The notes beneath the pieces are model-generated. The model saw nothing but the letters and a program-made list of their open reading frames with translations. It did no database searches and was not told the DNA's origin. 64,000 nt of DNA from Candidatus Accumulibacter proximus (lineage in GTDB: Bacteria > Pseudomonadota > Gammaproteobacteria > Burkholderiales > Rhodocyclaceae), in the NCBI GenBank assembly GCA_016709675.1, contig JADJMH010000001.1, positions 186,001-250,000 of the forward strand, given 5' to 3'. Both the position numbers and the translations under genes were made by a program. Positions within the stretch are counted from its first letter, which is position 1. Every line of letters begins with the position of its first letter. Shown here one piece after another: positions 35,437 through 43,861 of the stretch.

Positions 35437-36507
35437 ATGACGGCGTTGAATAGCCCTCACGACCGCTTTTTCAAGGCGGTGTTCGGGCGGACCGAGGTAG
35501 CGGCGGAGTTCCTGGAACGTTATCTGCCGGCGGCAGCCGGACAGGCACTGGACTGGAAGACCTTGCGCACGGCCAAGGATTCGTTTCTCGATCCGGAACT
35601 TGCGCTGCATCCCGCGGACCTGCTGTACACCGTTGATCTCTGCAGCGGCGGAACCGGCTATGTGCACGTGCTGTTCGAACACAAGAGCTACGTCGAGTCG
35701 CGAATCGGCCTGGACCTCCTGCGTTACCGCGTGCGGATCTGGGAACAATGGCTGAACGCCGGGAATTCCGGCCGCCTGCCCGTTGTCGTACCGGTCGTGG
35801 TCTATCACGGCACGGCGACCTGGCGCGTCAGCCGGCAATTCGCCGATGAGGTAGAAGACGCTCCGGCCCTGCGCGCCTATGTGCCGGCCTGTATCTATCA
35901 CCTGATCGACTTGAGCGGATACCGGGACGACGAGCTGCAGGGTGCGGTCATGCTGCACACGGCGCTGCTGACCCTGAAGTACATCTTCCGGAACGAGTTG
36001 AGCGAGCGGCTGCCGGAAATTCTGGGACTGCTGCGGGACCTCGCGCAGAGCTCAATCGGGTTGGACTATGTCCGTACGCTTTTACGGTACCTGGCGCAGG
36101 CGGCGAGCATCGACCGCTTGAGCGGTGACGAGTTGCGCCAGGTAGTGACAGAAACTTTGAGTGGTGGAGGTGAACTGATGCTGACGATTGCCGAGCAATG
36201 GGAACAACAGGCGATGGAGAGAGGGATCGAAAAAGGGATCGAAAAAGGGATCGAAAGGGGAATTGAAAAGGGAATCGAGCAGGGAATCGAGCAGGGAATC
36301 AAGAAGGGAATCGAAAAGGGAATCGAGAAGGGAATCGAGCAAGGCGAAGCACGGCTGCTGAAGCAGTTGTTGACCTGGCGCTTCGGAGCCTTACCGCCCT
36401 GGGTCGAGAGCCAGCTCGCAGGCGCTGAACCGGAGCGCCTGGAGGCGTGGGCGAAGCACGTGCTCGACGCACAGACCCTGGACGCCGTGTTCGTCGAGCG
36501 ATCCTGA
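35437..36507 (+). CDS. Rpn family recombination-promoting nuclease/putative transposase (copy 2)
   Basis: A 356-residue protein, nearly identical to the 29056 copy across the PD-(D/E)XK domain. The main difference is the tetrapeptide region at about residues 260-304, with four more units than copy 1. A few substitutions occur elsewhere (for example a Cys for Arg in VDLCSGG). Both copies are intact, so both could be expressed. The preceding 70 bases are also shared and may hold the promoter. Confidence 0.9.
   Translation: MTALNSPHDRFFKAVFGRTEVAAEFLERYLPAAAGQALDWKTLRTAKDSFLDPELALHPADLLYTVDLCSGGTGYVHVLFEHKSYVESRIGLDLLRYRVRIWEQWLNAGNSGRLPVVVPVVVYHGTATWRVSRQFADEVEDAPALRAYVPACIYHLIDLSGYRDDELQGAVMLHTALLTLKYIFRNELSERLPEILGLLRDLAQSSIGLDYVRTLLRYLAQAASIDRLSGDELRQVVTETLSGGGELMLTIAEQWEQQAMERGIEKGIEKGIERGIEKGIEQGIEQGIKKGIEKGIEKGIEQGEARLLKQLLTWRFGALPPWVESQLAGAEPERLEAWAKHVLDAQTLDAVFVERS
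36220..36348 (+). repeat. In-frame 12-base tandem repeat in Rpn copy 2
   Basis: Ten four-codon units plus a partial unit (RGIE, KGIE, QGIE and one QGIK). The expansion adds 48 bases relative to copy 1. Confidence 0.9.
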
Positions 36508-36614
36508 ACACCCCCTGCTGCGACGGGCCGACCGCATTCCTGTCCGCGGCGGCCCGAATGGATCACGCCAACTGGGCTATGGGGTAACCAGTGACCCTTG
36601 CGAATTGCTAATTC

Positions 36615-36927
36615 GGTGACGGTATACTCAATGGCAAGCTCGGACAGCTCACACGCCGCCGCCCTCACCCCTCCAGAGCCACCTTCGCAACAACAACCTG
36701 CGGGGTAATTGATCACCCCCCCGCCCCTCTGGCTAGACGGGCTGGGGTGGCTTGAAGGAACCTCAGGGCAGCGCTTGGCTGGCACGCCCCACATCACGCT
36801 GTAGGAGCCCGATTCATCGGGCGATTTGAACTGACCGTGAGCTGGAAATCCTCCCGGCCACGTCGACCGCGAGCAACAATCCGCCCACTGTCGGCCAGAA
36901 GCCTGCCAAGATAAATATACTGTCCCC
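36615..36927 (+). mobile_element. Complete MITE-like element D (313 bp)
   Basis: The ends are GGTGACGGTATACTCAATGG and TATACTGTCCCC, with AATTC-GG outside the left end and CC-GAATT outside the right end, extending the inverted match. Interior blocks are as in element B. Confidence 0.75.
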
Positions 36928-36982
36928 GAATTACCGAGTATCCTCAATTGCAGGCTCGGACAGATCAGCCCCTGCCGCCGCC

Positions 36983-37637
36983 CTACCCCTCCAGCCCCAC
37001 CCCCCCAGACGCCTCCCCTCGCCCGATCGCGTGATACTCCAGCCCCAGGCTGCGGACGAGGGCGGGGTCGAAGAGGTTGCGGCCGTCGAAGATCAGCGGC
37101 TGCTTGAGCAGCGCCCGCATCTGCTCGAAGTCCGGGCTCTTGAACTCGCGCCACTCGGTGACGATCAGCAGCGCATCGGCATCGCGTAGCGCGTCCGCCT
37201 GGTGGCTGGCGAAGCTCAGCCCTGGCAGGTCACCGAACACCCGCCGCGCTTCGTCCATCGCCACCGGGTCGTACGCCCGGATCGCCGCGCCGCGGCGCAG
37301 CAGTTCGTGCACGATCACCCGACTCGGCGCTTCGCGCATGTCGTCGGTGTCCGGCTTGAAGGCCAAGCCCCAGAGGGCGAAGCGGCGTCCCTGCAGATCC
37401 TCGCCGAAGCGCGCGACGACCTTGTCGACCAGCACCCGCCTGGCTATCGTTCGCCGCCTCGACCGCAGTCAGCACCCGCAGATCAACGCCCATGTCGTGG
37501 CCAGTGCGGACCAGCGCCTTCACATCCTTGGGAAAGCACGATCCGCCGTAGCCGGTACCGGCGTAGAGAAAGTGCGTGCCGATGCGCGGTTCGCTGCCGA
37601 TGCCGCGGCGCACCAGCGAAGTGTCGCCTGACCCCAT
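36983..37637 (-). pseudogene. UDP-glucose 6-dehydrogenase, C-terminal 60%, frameshifted
   Basis: The upstream part encodes RIGTHFLYAGTGYGGSCFPK, including the catalytic Cys motif, to VLTAVEAANDSQ. A two-base deletion near 37440 (CGCCTGGC instead of CGCTTCTGGC) shifts the frame into KVVARFGEDLQGRRFALWG and on to a stop after GGVGLEG. The N-terminal NAD-binding half is absent. The 5' break is the same junction (caccagcgaagtgtcgcc) seen near 28140. Confidence 0.83.
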
Positions 37638-37651
37638 CCTAGCCTCGCCAA

Positions 37652-37860
37652 ATTACGCTGTAGGAGCCCGATTCATCGGGCGATTTGAACTCGCGTGACG
37701 ATTGAGAGGCTGTCCCTTGTTTCACAGGGCCCAGCGCGTGGATCGGCACGCTTGCAGAAAGAACTGACCGTGAGAGGGAGATCCTCCCGGTCACCTCGAC
37801 CGCGAGCAACGATCCGCCGACCGTCGGCCAAAAGCCCCTAGAGATATGTGTACTGTCCCC
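37652..37860 (+). repeat. Half-element E of the TATACTGTCCCC family
   Basis: It is nearly identical to half-element A, from ATTACGCTGTAGGAGCCCGA to GTACTGTCCCC. It carries the same left-hand neighbour sequence as A. Confidence 0.8.
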
Positions 37861-37889
37861 GAATTACCTGCAACCTGCAACCTGCAACC

Positions 37890-38309
37890 TCAGGTCAACC
37901 ACGGATCAACCAATTCGATGCCGCAGTCCACGAAATCCCTGGTGTTGCGCGTTGCCAGGCATGCCCCTCGAGAACGGACCACAGCGGCAATCATCGCGTC
38001 AAACTGGCTGATGGGCTTTCCCGCCTTCTTCCTCACTGCGGCAATCTCCGCGTAGACGTCGGCCGCGTCACGGTCAAAACTGAGCACCCGGCCGGCGAAA
38101 TCCTCGGCGAAGATGGCCCGCACAGCCAGCAGCAGCGCATCCCGGCGTGCACCATCGGGTAACACACGGACCCCATAGAGAATCTCACCTTCCACCACGG
38201 TCGTAGTGAATAGCCCGGAACGCGGCTGCAGAGCAAGCCAACCGATCACTCTCCCGTGCGGTGCCGGCCGCATGCATTCGGACACCACATTGGTATCCAA
38301 TACGATCAT
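37890..38309 (-). CDS. FitB/VapC-type PIN domain toxin
   Basis: A 139-residue PIN nuclease, the usual length. MIVLDTNVVSECMRP gives the first Asp, TTVVEGEILYGVRVLP the Glu, and SQFDAMIAAVVRS and LATRNTRDF the later acidic and polar residues. PDGARR and VVEGEI are typical of the FitB branch. It overlaps the upstream antitoxin gene by four bases (ATGA). Likely a ribonuclease toxin. Confidence 0.92.
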   Translation of the reverse strand: MIVLDTNVVSECMRPAPHGRVIGWLALQPRSGLFTTTVVEGEILYGVRVLPDGARRDALLLAVRAIFAEDFAGRVLSFDRDAADVYAEIAAVRKKAGKPISQFDAMIAAVVRSRGACLATRNTRDFVDCGIELVDPWLT

Positions 38310-38554
38310 GCGCCCAAGTCCACGGCCGCGCGCATCGGCTCGCGCGCCGGCAGTTCCAGATCGACCTCACCCAGTGGCTCGATCCTGGCCCGAATTGCAT
38401 CCACCAGGGATTGCCCGCTGGCGGGCTCGGCGGACAACGCCGTGCGCAGAATGTTCCGCGCCTCGTCCTCCATCGAGCGACCGTGCATGGCTGCTTGTAC
38501 CCGCAACCTTGCCTTGAGCTGGTCATCGATGTTGCGAATCGTCATGGTCGCCAT
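38306..38554 (-). CDS. FitA-like ribbon-helix-helix antitoxin
   Basis: An 82-residue protein. MATMTIRNIDDQLKARLRVQ and HGRSMEDEARNILR form the ribbon-helix-helix DNA-binding domain. The C-terminus (PLGEVDLELPAREPMR) would contact the PIN toxin. It is the first gene of the pair. An imperfect palindrome lies about 20 bases upstream. Confidence 0.9.
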   Translation of the reverse strand: MATMTIRNIDDQLKARLRVQAAMHGRSMEDEARNILRTALSAEPASGQSLVDAIRARIEPLGEVDLELPAREPMRAAVDLGA

Positions 38555-38574
38555 ACGCCCCCCTCATACAAGCA

Positions 38575-38593
38575 ATGACTGCATGTTAGTCAT
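38575..38593. promoter_or_regulatory. Inverted-repeat operator candidate upstream of the FitAB-like pair
   Basis: ATGACT and AGTCAT flank a 7-base spacer, 21-39 bases before the antitoxin ATG. Position and symmetry suit autoregulation by the antitoxin. Confidence 0.4.
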
Positions 38594-38958
38594 AGACATG
38601 ATCAACAGCAACCATGCAAGGGCACATCCAACAATCCGGGTCCGTCATTCCGAAGAAGGCCGGAATCCAGAAAAGTCAACGAACGGAGCACCGGCCTTCG
38701 CCGGTGCGACGGGTTATTGGACGTACCACCCCACGTTCATTATTGCCTCTCGCCCCCAGACCTTGATCCCCGACACCCTGGATCGCCACGCCCCCATTGG
38801 GGCTCGCGATGACGAACCCTGCCGTCATTGCGAGCGTGACTAGGTGACAGCACCCTGATTGCAACCTCGCACAGCTCACCATCCACCGTCCGCTATCCCT
38901 CCAGCGCCAACGCCCCAACAACAATCGGCGAACTGGCGGTGCACCCCTTCGAGTTATA
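38594..38958. other. Gene-free stretch
   Basis: No reading frame with protein-like composition was found. It contains CGTCATTCCGAAGAAGGCCG and similar short pieces of a kind often seen as dispersed intergenic repeats in proteobacteria. Confidence 0.4.
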
Positions 38959-39153
38959 TATACTGTCCCCGATTCCTAGGAAATCCTCCCGGCCACGTCG
39001 ACCGCGAGCAACAATCCGCCGACTTTCGGCCAGAAGCACCCCCAGATAAATATACTGTCCCCGAATTCTCGAATTCTCGGCACAACGGGCTGGGGTGGCT
39101 TGAAGCAGCCTCTACCCACATTACGCTGTAGGAGCCCGATTCATCGGGCGATT
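38959..39153 (+). repeat. Mosaic of repeat-family pieces
   Basis: It holds one motif (38959-38970), a short right-end piece (38981-39062) with its own TATACTGTCCCC, and a scrap carrying CCCGATTCATCGGG (39137-39150). The last scrap supplies the altered C-terminus of the adjacent dehydrogenase. Confidence 0.7.
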
Positions 39154-40497
39154 CAGCCCCGCCCCGCGAGGCGCTTCCCCTCGCCCGATGGCGTGATACT
39201 CCAGCCCGAGGCTGCGGACGAGGGCGGGGTCGAAAAGGTTGCGGCCGTCGAAGATCAGCGGCTGCTTGAGCAGCGCCCGCATCTGCTCGAAGTCCGGGCT
39301 CTTGAACGCGCGCCACTCGGTGACGATCAGCAGTGCATCGGCATCGCGCAGCGCGTCCGCCTGGTGGCTGGCGAAGCTCAGCCCCGGCAGGTCGCCGAAC
39401 ACACGCCGCGCTTCGTCCATCGCCACCGGGTCGTACGCCCGGATCGCCGCGCCGCGGCGCAGCAGTTCGTGTACGATCACCCGACTCGGCGCTTCGCGCA
39501 TGTCGTCGGTGTCCGGCTTGAAGGCCAGGCCCCAGAGGGCAAAGCTGCGCCCCTGCAGATTCTCGCCAAAACGGGCGACGACCTTGTCGACCAGCACCCG
39601 CTTCTGGCTATCGTTCGCCGCTTCTACCGCTGTCAGCACCCGCAGGTCGATGCCCATATCGTGGCCGGTGCGGACCAGCGCCTTGACATCCTTGGGAAAG
39701 CACGACCCGCCGTAGCCGGTGCCGGCGTAGAGAAAGTGCGTGCCGATGCGCGGGTCGCTGCCGATGCCGTGGCGCACCAGTTCGATGTCGGCGCCGACGC
39801 GCTCGGCCAGCCGCGCCAGTTCGTTCATGAAGCTGATGCGCGTCGCCAGCATGGCGTTGGCCGCGTACTTGGTGAGTTCGGCGCTGCGCGTATCCATCAG
39901 CAGCAGCTTGTCGCGGTTGCGGGAGAACGGCGCGTAGATCGCCCGCATCAGCAACCTGGCGCGCTCGTCGTCCGCGCCGATGATGATGCGGTCGGGGCGC
40001 ATGAAGTCCTCGACCGCGGCGCCTTCCTTGAGAAACTCCGGGTTGCTGACGACGGCGAAGTCCACGCTGACGCCACGTTCCGCCAGCACCGCCTGCACCG
40101 CCGCGCGCACCCGGTCGGCGGTGCCGACCGGCACCGTGCTCTTGTCGACGATCACCTTGTAGTCGGTCATGTGCTGGCCGATGCTGCGCGCGGCGGCCAG
40201 CACGTACTGGAGATCGGCCGAACCGTCCTCGTCGGGCGGCGTGCCGACGCCGATGAACTGCAGCGTCCCGTGATGCACCGCGGCGGCGATGTCGGTGGTG
40301 AATTGCAGCCGGCCATCGGCGGCATTGCGCTTGACCATCTCTTCCAGACCGGGCTCATGGATCGGGATGCCGCCGCTGTTGAGGATCTCGATCTTGCGCT
40401 CGTCCACATCCAGACAGAGCACGTGGTTGCCCATTTCCGACAGGCAGGCGCCGGTGACCAGACCGACATAGCCGGTGCCAATAACGGTGACTTTCAT
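39121..40497 (-). CDS. ugd: UDP-glucose 6-dehydrogenase
   Basis: A 458-residue enzyme that oxidises UDP-glucose to UDP-glucuronate with two NAD+. It has the Rossmann MKVTVIGTGYVGLVTGACLS, the VDKSTVPVGTADRV loop, and YAGTGYGGSCFPKDVKALVR with the catalytic Cys. It also has FKPDTDDMREAPS and the UDP-binding C-terminal domain. This is the only complete copy among about seven related sequences in the window. Its last eight or so residues (RPMNRAPTA) are encoded by repeat sequence, where other copies end at GLEG or GLAG. It feeds the epimerase next door and the polysaccharide cluster. Confidence 0.95.
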   Translation of the reverse strand: MKVTVIGTGYVGLVTGACLSEMGNHVLCLDVDERKIEILNSGGIPIHEPGLEEMVKRNAADGRLQFTTDIAAAVHHGTLQFIGVGTPPDEDGSADLQYVLAAARSIGQHMTDYKVIVDKSTVPVGTADRVRAAVQAVLAERGVSVDFAVVSNPEFLKEGAAVEDFMRPDRIIIGADDERARLLMRAIYAPFSRNRDKLLLMDTRSAELTKYAANAMLATRISFMNELARLAERVGADIELVRHGIGSDPRIGTHFLYAGTGYGGSCFPKDVKALVRTGHDMGIDLRVLTAVEAANDSQKRVLVDKVVARFGENLQGRSFALWGLAFKPDTDDMREAPSRVIVHELLRRGAAIRAYDPVAMDEARRVFGDLPGLSFASHQADALRDADALLIVTEWRAFKSPDFEQMRALLKQPLIFDGRNLFDPALVRSLGLEYHAIGRGEAPRGAGLNRPMNRAPTA

Positions 40498-40515
40498 GAG
40501 ATGCTAACTTTCCTT

Positions 40516-41523
40516 TCAAACCTGGTAGTAGTGGCGATACCAATCGACAAAGCGCGCGATGCCTTCGGCCAGCGGCGTGCTCGGCGCGAAGTCGATCCAC
40601 TGTTCGAGGGCGGCGGTGTCGGCGTAAGTGGCCGCCACATCGCCCGGCTGCATCGGCAGCAGGCGCTTCTCGGCCTGGCGCCCAAGCTGCTGCTCGATAC
40701 AGCCGATGAAGTCCATCAACGGTACCGGTTGATGATTGCCGATGTTGAACACCCGGTACGGCGCATCACTGCTCGCCGGATCGGGGTTGGCGGCAGTGTA
40801 ATCGGGATCGGGCGCCGGCACCCGGTCGTTCACCCGCAGCACGGCTTCGACGATGTCGTCCACGTAGGTGAAGTCGCGCTGCATGCGGCCGTGGTTGAAG
40901 ACGTCGATCGGCCGACCTTCGAGGATCGCCCGGGTGAACAGGAAAGGCGCCATGTCGGGCCGGCCCCACGGGCCGTACACAGTGAAGAAACGCAGGCCGG
41001 TGGTCGGCAGACGATAGAGGTGGCTGTAGGTGTGCGCCATCAGCTCGTTGGCCTTCTTGGTCGCGGCGTACAGGCTGACCGGGTGATCGACGTTGTCGCG
41101 CTCGGCGAAGGGCATGCGCGTATTGCCGCCGTAAACGCTCGAACTCGAGGCGTAGACCAGATGCTGAATCGCGTGCTGGCGGCAGCCTTCGAGGACGTTC
41201 ACGAAGCCCACCAGATTGCTATCGACGTAGGCGTTGGGGTTGAGCAGCGAGTAGCGCACACCGGCCTGGGCTGCCAGGTGGATCACCCGCTCGAAACCTT
41301 CACCGGCGAACAACGCGGCCATCGCCACCCGGTCGGCGATGTCCATCTCGATGAAGCGAAAATCGCCCTGCCCCGCCAGGCAGGCCAGGCGGGCGTGCTT
41401 GAGGCGAACGTCGTAGTAGTCGTTGAGGTTGTCGATGCCGACGACCGTGTCACCGCGACGCAGGAGGCTCTGCGCGGTGTGCATGCCGATGAAACCGGCC
41501 GCGCCGGTGAGGAGGATTTTCAA
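40516..41523 (-). CDS. NAD-dependent sugar-nucleotide epimerase (UDP-glucuronate 4-epimerase-like)
   Basis: A 335-residue extended SDR. GAAGFIGMH is the NAD site, YASSSSVYG and YAATKKANEL carry the catalytic Ser and Tyr-x3-Lys, and FFTVYGPWGRPDMA is typical of CapI/UDP-glucuronate 4-epimerases. It starts with TTG at 41523 (MKILLTGAAG), about 11 bases after GGAG. It is 18 bases upstream of ugd in the same operon, so UDP-galacturonate from UDP-glucuronate is the likely product. Confidence 0.9.
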   Translation of the reverse strand: MKILLTGAAGFIGMHTAQSLLRRGDTVVGIDNLNDYYDVRLKHARLACLAGQGDFRFIEMDIADRVAMAALFAGEGFERVIHLAAQAGVRYSLLNPNAYVDSNLVGFVNVLEGCRQHAIQHLVYASSSSVYGGNTRMPFAERDNVDHPVSLYAATKKANELMAHTYSHLYRLPTTGLRFFTVYGPWGRPDMAPFLFTRAILEGRPIDVFNHGRMQRDFTYVDDIVEAVLRVNDRVPAPDPDYTAANPDPASSDAPYRVFNIGNHQPVPLMDFIGCIEQQLGRQAEKRLLPMQPGDVAATYADTAALEQWIDFAPSTPLAEGIARFVDWYRHYYQV

Positions 41524-41666
41524 GCTTGCTGACTCCGATCAAACCGGTACCTTACACCGCCGTGCGGCAAAAGGAAGTGGGTCTCCCGATTTCTCAAGGA
41601 ACAACCCGCACACGGGGCGGCGCATGGCGGGAGTTAAGTATACTGTCCCCCTATTATGCGCCCCAC

Positions 41667-41877
41667 ATTACACTGTAGGAGCCCGATTCATCGGGCGATT
41701 TGAACTCGCTGGCTGGACAATTCAGAGGCTGTCCCTTGTTCACAGGACGCGGCTCGTGGATCGGCAGGCCTGACGACCGAATTGACCGTCAGGCGCGGAC
41801 CCTCCCTGTCGCCTCGACCGCAAGCAACATCGGCCGACGGTCGGCCAGAAGCCCCCAGAGATACATATACTGTCCCC
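41667..41877 (+). repeat. Half-element G of the TATACTGTCCCC family
   Basis: It runs from ATTACACTGTAGGAGCCCGA to TATACTGTCCCC, 13 bases short of the wecG-like stop. A further motif copy lies at 41639-41650. It separates the ugd/epimerase pair from the rest of the polysaccharide cluster. Confidence 0.8.
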
Positions 41878-41890
41878 GAAATAACGCCAT

Positions 41891-42652
41891 TCACCTTAAG
41901 CCTGCCTTTGTCAAAATTACATGCAACATAAAAATCGGCGCGGATACGAACATCCGGCGCCACAAGCGCGTTGGTTGCTGCACCAGTCTGGGTAACCATT
42001 CAAGGCCTAAGCGCTGAAACATCGGGTGCGCGCGTTTAACCCGGCCGGTATAAAAATCAAATACAGCGCCAATCGCGCCGGCGAATTTGACATTCAAGCG
42101 TGCGCGATTTTCAAAAATCCACTTCTCCTGTTTTGGCGCGGTCATGCCTACCCACAAAACATCCGGCGCGGCGGCATTTACGGCTGAAATCATCTCGTTC
42201 ATTTCTTCATCTGAATAAGTCGGTTTGAATGGGGGTGAATATGTACCAGCCACACGCACATTGCTGTAATCCCGCGCCATCCTGTCGCGGATTAACCTAA
42301 GAGTCTCTTCTGTCGCCCCCAGAAAAAACACACTCATCCCCGCAGCCTTGTTCATCCGCTGATGCAAACCGTGGAACACATCCGAGCCGGTTACTCGTTC
42401 CTTAATCCCACCGCCAAAAATACGTGAAGCCAACACCACCCCGGCACCATCCGGTACTAGCCAATTCGCATCATTGAGCGCTTGCGAAAACGTCTTGTCA
42501 TCCAGCGCCATCGCATAAGAATGTGGATTCAAACATGCTAGCCATGCGCAAACGTTTGGCCTATCAAAGCCGCTTAGTGCTGCAAACACGTTGTCCGCGC
42601 ATCCCTCCACCGTAAAAGAATCCACCACGTAACCCAGAATATTTTCCTTCAT
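41891..42652 (-). CDS. WecG/TagA/CpsF family glycosyltransferase
   Basis: A 253-residue GT26 enzyme. LACLNPHSYAMALDD, WLVPDGAGVVLASRI, VFFLGATEETL and GMTAPKQEKWI, followed by GAIGAVFDFYTGRVKRAHP, are family signatures. Members transfer N-acetylmannosamine or ManNAcA to a lipid-linked sugar. It is the last gene of the main leftward run and lies 12 bases after the preceding GT4 gene. Confidence 0.93.
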   Translation of the reverse strand: MKENILGYVVDSFTVEGCADNVFAALSGFDRPNVCAWLACLNPHSYAMALDDKTFSQALNDANWLVPDGAGVVLASRIFGGGIKERVTGSDVFHGLHQRMNKAAGMSVFFLGATEETLRLIRDRMARDYSNVRVAGTYSPPFKPTYSDEEMNEMISAVNAAAPDVLWVGMTAPKQEKWIFENRARLNVKFAGAIGAVFDFYTGRVKRAHPMFQRLGLEWLPRLVQQPTRLWRRMFVSAPIFMLHVILTKAGLR

Positions 42653-42664
42653 GCCGCCAACACC

Positions 42665-43861
42665 TCATCTCGCAGCGCGGGATACTTCCATCGCTTCTTC
42701 ATAAATGGTCATCAACTGCGCGTAGTTCGCAGCTTCCGTGTATTTGGTTTCAAATTCGCGACGCGCACCTTGACCCAAACGTTCTAATAATCCCGGTGTT
42801 TCCCAGGCTGTGCGTACCACCTGCAACAAGGACGCTGGATTGCCCGGTTCAAACACCAGTCCGCTTTCACCTGCCTGAACAATGCTGGGCAGCGGCCCCA
42901 GGTTGGTAACAGCCGCTGGCGTACCAAAGGCAAAGGCTTCACGCACCACCATGGGGAAACCTTCAAAGCACTCTGATGGCAACACCTGCAAACAGGCGCC
43001 GGCAATCTGTGCCTGTGCCTCGGCAGCCGGCAACTGACCCAGAAAGCGAACCGTCAAACCCTGTGCTAACCGTTCCAGTTCCGGCCGCAAATCTCCGTCG
43101 CCGACCATCCGTAATTCCGGTGCACCCGCGCCCCAGGCCGCCCAGGCCCGCAACAAGCTCACCACCCCTTTTTCAGCCGTCAAACGACCGGCAAAAATCA
43201 CATAGGGCTGGCGCTTGCTCCAGGGCAACACGGCGGGCATGCCCGGATAGAAATTCGGTTTGACATGGACCTTGTTCAGCGGCAACCCAGCATCCGCCAT
43301 CCGCTGGCGCTGAAATTCAGACAACGCAATAAATCCATCCACTTGCCGCGACCAGGTGCCCATAAATCTGCGCAACCCCACCCCGAATGCCAACGGCAGC
43401 GTGGCAATGCGGCTGCCCCGGTAGCAACCATGCTGAATAGCAGGCCAAACGGAACGGCTATCCAGACAGTCAGTGCAGACATTGCCTGCCCGCATGGGGA
43501 TGCCAGCCGGGCAATACACGCGATAGTTATGCAAGGTCAAAACCCGCGCCGCGCTGTCGCCTATGGCATGGAAAATGCCCGGTGAGATCAGGGGAAAAGT
43601 ATTGTGCGCATGCACGACATCCGGCTTGAAGCGATCGACGACCCGCCGCACGGCCCAGGTCATCCAGGGGTTCCAGGGTGTGGCCAATGCACCCTTCACT
43701 GCCCCCCAGGCGCCTTGAGCGCGGATTTCATCGCTATGCCGGGTAAAGGTTTCTACCTGATGCCCACGCGCCTGCAACAAGCTTCGTTCTGCTTCAAACA
43801 CCTGGTTCTCGCCGGAGGGTGCGGCAGAGCCATAAAAATTATGGACCAGCAGAATTCTCAC
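42665..43861 (-). CDS. Glycosyltransferase, GT4 family
   Basis: A 398-residue GT-B enzyme. The N-terminal Rossmann-like domain has the glycine loop YGSAAPSGENQVFEAERSLL. The C-terminal nucleotide-sugar site has YVIFAGRLTAEKGVVSLLRA, LQVLPSECFEGFPMVVREAF with the EX7E-type acidic pair, and LVFEPGNPASL. It starts with GTG overlapping the upstream stop (GTGA). A peripheral membrane enzyme adding a sugar to the growing repeat unit is likely. Confidence 0.92.
   Translation of the reverse strand: MRILLVHNFYGSAAPSGENQVFEAERSLLQARGHQVETFTRHSDEIRAQGAWGAVKGALATPWNPWMTWAVRRVVDRFKPDVVHAHNTFPLISPGIFHAIGDSAARVLTLHNYRVYCPAGIPMRAGNVCTDCLDSRSVWPAIQHGCYRGSRIATLPLAFGVGLRRFMGTWSRQVDGFIALSEFQRQRMADAGLPLNKVHVKPNFYPGMPAVLPWSKRQPYVIFAGRLTAEKGVVSLLRAWAAWGAGAPELRMVGDGDLRPELERLAQGLTVRFLGQLPAAEAQAQIAGACLQVLPSECFEGFPMVVREAFAFGTPAAVTNLGPLPSIVQAGESGLVFEPGNPASLLQVVRTAWETPGLLERLGQGARREFETKYTEAANYAQLMTIYEEAMEVSRAAR

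Larger units (their letters stand above)
35365..36927 (+). repeat. Large direct duplication, copy 2 (Rpn gene plus complete element D)
   Basis: It matches 28985-30499 in order and orientation. The left boundary is just before TTTTCTCTTGTTCAGAG, and the right boundary is the TATACTGTCCCC end of element D. Confidence 0.85.

Noticed and set aside
39100..41532. An 810-codon open frame on the plus strand
   Set aside because: It is exactly antisense to the intact ugd and epimerase genes; GC-rich third positions keep the opposite frame open, and the translation has no domain-like pattern.
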